From: Trematomus loennbergii
Lineage: Eukaryota; Chordata; Actinopteri; Perciformes; Nototheniidae
Direction of reading: 5' to 3'
Length of the DNA stretch: 64,000 bases
NCBI GenBank assembly: GCA_012861695.1
Contig: JAAOOA010000532.1
Coordinates: 87,001-151,000 of the forward strand
Both the position numbers and the translations under genes were made by a program. Within the stretch, counting starts at the first letter, position 1; each line of letters opens with the position of its first letter. A model generated the notes under the pieces. That model was not told the DNA's origin, searched no databases, and saw only the letters and a list, made by a program, of their open reading frames with translations. Shown here in pieces: positions 61,551 through 64,000 of the stretch.

Positions 61551-64000
61551 CAGTGTCTGCTAGAACGATACAGGACATGAATGATGTGTTAGAGGTAATG
61601 GGTTAGTGTCTGCTAGAACAATACAGGACATGAATGATGTGTTAGAGGTAATGGGTTAGTGTCTGCTAGAACGATACAGGACATGAATGATGTGTTAGAG
61701 GTAATGGGTTAGTGTCTGCTAGAACGATACAGGACATGAATGATGTGTTAGAGGTAATGGGTCAGTGTCTGCTAGAACGATACAGGACATGATGTGTTAG
61801 AGGTAATGGGTCAGTGTCTGCTAGAACAACACAGGACATGAATGATGTGTTAGAGGTAATGGGTTAGTGTCTGCTAGAACGATACAGGACATGATGTGTT
61901 AGAGGTAATGGGTCAGTGTCTGCTAGAACAACACAGGACATGAATGATGTGTTAGAGGTAATGGGTTAGTGTCTGCTAGAACGATACAGGACATGATGTG
62001 TTAGAGGTAATGGGTCAGTGTCTGCTAGAACAACACAGGACATGAATGATGTGTTAGAGGTAATGGGTCAGTGTCTGCTAGAACAACACAGGACATGAAT
62101 GATGTGTTAGAGGGAATGGGTTAGTGTCTGCTAGAACAATACAGGACATGATGTGTTAGAGGTAATGGGTCAGTGTCTGCTAGAACAACACAGGACATGA
62201 TGTGTTAGAGGTAATGGGTCAGTGTCTGCTAGAACAACACAGGACATGAATGATGTGTTAGAGGGAATGGGTTAGTGTCTGCTAGAACAATACAGGACAT
62301 GATGTGTTAGAGGGAATGGGTTAGTGTCTGCTAGAACAATACAGGACATGATGTGTTAGAGGTAATGGGTCAGTGTCTGCTAGAACAATACAGGACATGA
62401 TGTGTTAGAGGGAATGGGTTAGTGTCTGCTAGAACGATACAGGACATGAATGATGTGTTAGAGGTAATGGGTCAGTGTCTGCTAGAACGATACAGGACAT
62501 GAATGATGTGTTAGAGGGAATGGGTCAGTGTCTGCTAGAACAACACAGGACATGAATGATGTGTTAGAGGGATGGGTTAGTGTCTGCTAGAACAATACAG
62601 GACATGATGTGTTAGAGGTAATGGTCAGTGTCTGCTAGAACAATACAGGACATGATGTGTTAGAGGTAATGGGTCAGTGTCTGCTAGAACGATACGGACA
62701 TGATGTGTTAGAGGTAATGGGTCAGTGTCTGCTAGAACACACAGGACATGAATGATGTGTTAGAGGTAATGGGTTAGTGTCTGCTAGAACAATACAGGAC
62801 ATGATGTGTTAGAGGTAATGGGTCAGTGTCTGCTAGAACAATACAGGACATGATGTGTTAGAGGTAATGGGTCAGTGTCTGCTAGAACAATACAGGACAT
62901 GATGATGTTTAGAGGGAATGGGTTAGTGTCTGCTAGAACGACACAGGACATGAATGATGTGTTAGAGGTAATGGGTTAGTGTCTGCTAGAACAACACAGG
63001 ACATGAATGATGTGTTAGAGGTAATGGGTTAGTGTCTGCTAGAACAACACAGGACATGAATGATGTGTTAGAGGTAATGGGTCAGTGTCTGCTAGAACGA
63101 TACAGGACATGATGTGTTAGAGGTAATGGGTTAGTGTCTGCTAGAACGATACAGGACATGATGTGTTAGAGGTAATGGGTCAGTGTCTGCTAGAACAACA
63201 CAGGACATGAATGATGTGTTAGAGGTAATGGGTCAGTGTCTGCTAGAACAACACAGGACATGAATGATGTGTTAGAGGGAATGGGTTAGTGTCTGCTAGA
63301 ACAATACAGGACATGATGTGTTAGAGGTAATGGGTCAGTGTCTGCTAGAACGATACAGGACATGAATGATGTGTTAGAGGTAATGGTCAGTGTCTGCTAG
63401 AACAACACAGGACATGAATGATGTGTTAGAGGGAATGGGTTAGTGTCTGCTAGAACAATACAGGACATGATGTGTTAGAGGGAATGGGTTAGTGTCTGCT
63501 AGAACAATACAGGACATGATGTGTTAGAGGTAATGGGTCAGTGTCTGCTAGAACAATACAGGACATGATGTGTTAGAGGAATGGGTTAGTGTCTGCTAGA
63601 ACAACACAGGACATGAATGATGTGTTGGAGGTAATGGTTAGTGTCTGCTAGAACGATACAGGACATGAATGATGTGTTAGAGGTAATGGGTCAGTGTCTG
63701 CTAGAACAACACAGGACATGAATGATGTTAGAGGTATGGGTCAGTGTCTGCTAGAACGATACAGGACATGAATGATGTGTTGGAGGTAATGGGTTTGTCT
63801 GCTAGAACGATACAGGACATGAATGATGTGTTGGAGGTAATGGGTTAGTGTCTGCTAGAACGATACAGGACATGAATGATGTGTTGGAGGTAATGGGTTA
63901 GTGTCTGCTAGAACGACACAGGACATGAATGATGTGTTAGAGGTAATGGGTTAGTGTCTGCTAGAACAACACAGGACATGAATGATGTGTTAGAGGTAAT
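61551..64000. repeat. 53/49-base minisatellite, about 47 copies, continues past the window
   Basis: Unit CAGTGTCTGCTAGAAC, then GATACAGGACATGAATGATG, then TGTTAGAGGTAATGGGT. A 49-base form lacks AATG. Frequent AACA/GATA and CAG/TAG variation. No end is seen. Confidence 0.97.

Larger units (their letters stand above)
1..64000 (+). other. ttn: Titin gene, internal part (N2B to early post-PEVK Ig segment)
   Basis: One plus-strand gene fills the window. Domain order Ig, N2B, tandem Ig, N2A, PEVK, tandem Ig is specific to titin, the sarcomeric filament running from Z-disc to M-line that sets passive stiffness of striated muscle. About 89 exons are recognisable. No promoter, 5' or 3' end, kinase domain or fibronectin type III domain lies in the window, so it covers only the elastic I-band part. 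Teleosts carry more than one titin gene; the paralogue is undetermined. No gene was found on the minus strand apart from a retrotransposon scrap. Confidence 0.97.

Noticed and set aside
1..64000. Interpretation as a titin pseudogene because of many frame breaks
   Set aside because: Splice sites, phases and codon patterns are preserved everywhere and the indels follow the homopolymer pattern of sequencing error.

Overview
The window is one uninterrupted, plus-strand stretch of a giant vertebrate muscle gene, titin (ttn), and contains neither its start nor its end. Everything I can call coding belongs to this gene: about 89 exons, nearly all flanked by AG and GT and nearly all in the phase 1-1 arrangement usual for titin I-band exons. 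Compact introns, a hAT transposon remnant, MITE-like elements, a non-LTR retrotransposon scrap and the domain content point to a teleost fish. Which of the teleost titin paralogues this is cannot be told from the window.

Layout. (1) 1-4318: five exons from just before the N2B element (an Ig split over two exons, a Ser-rich exon plus Ig, a low-complexity exon with a degenerate Ig, a 17-codon exon). (2) 4716-8379: one giant exon, the N2B element, Ig-Ig-unique sequence-Ig. (3) 8896-27432: the middle tandem-Ig segment, 39 Ig domains on 38 exons; 24 of them form a six-domain super-repeat and 9 belong to a single expanded Ig subtype. (4) 27835-32137: the N2A element (I80, N2A-unique sequence, I81, I83); the domain called I82 in mammals is not found. 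(5) 32216-45196: the PEVK spring, about 20 exons including three very long ones, two of which carry coding minisatellites. (6) 47005-61280: fourteen further Ig domains in the same order as the first fourteen Igs after the PEVK in mammals (I84-I97). (7) 61281-64000: intron, mostly minisatellite running off the window.

Function: all segments are parts of one elastic filament. Tandem Igs straighten at low stretch, the N2B and PEVK segments extend at higher stretch, and N2A is a signalling and binding hub. The middle Igs and PEVK exons are cassette-like because their phases match, so they can be skipped in frame.

Quality warning: about 29 exonic single-base indels, mostly missing bases next to homopolymers, break the reading frame. 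In each affected exon the length departs from the expected multiple of three by exactly the number of indels inferred, so I read them as uncorrected long-read assembly errors, not gene decay. Exon boundaries are read by eye from splice consensus, phase and domain content. Comparisons with mammalian titin rest on family knowledge, not on a search.
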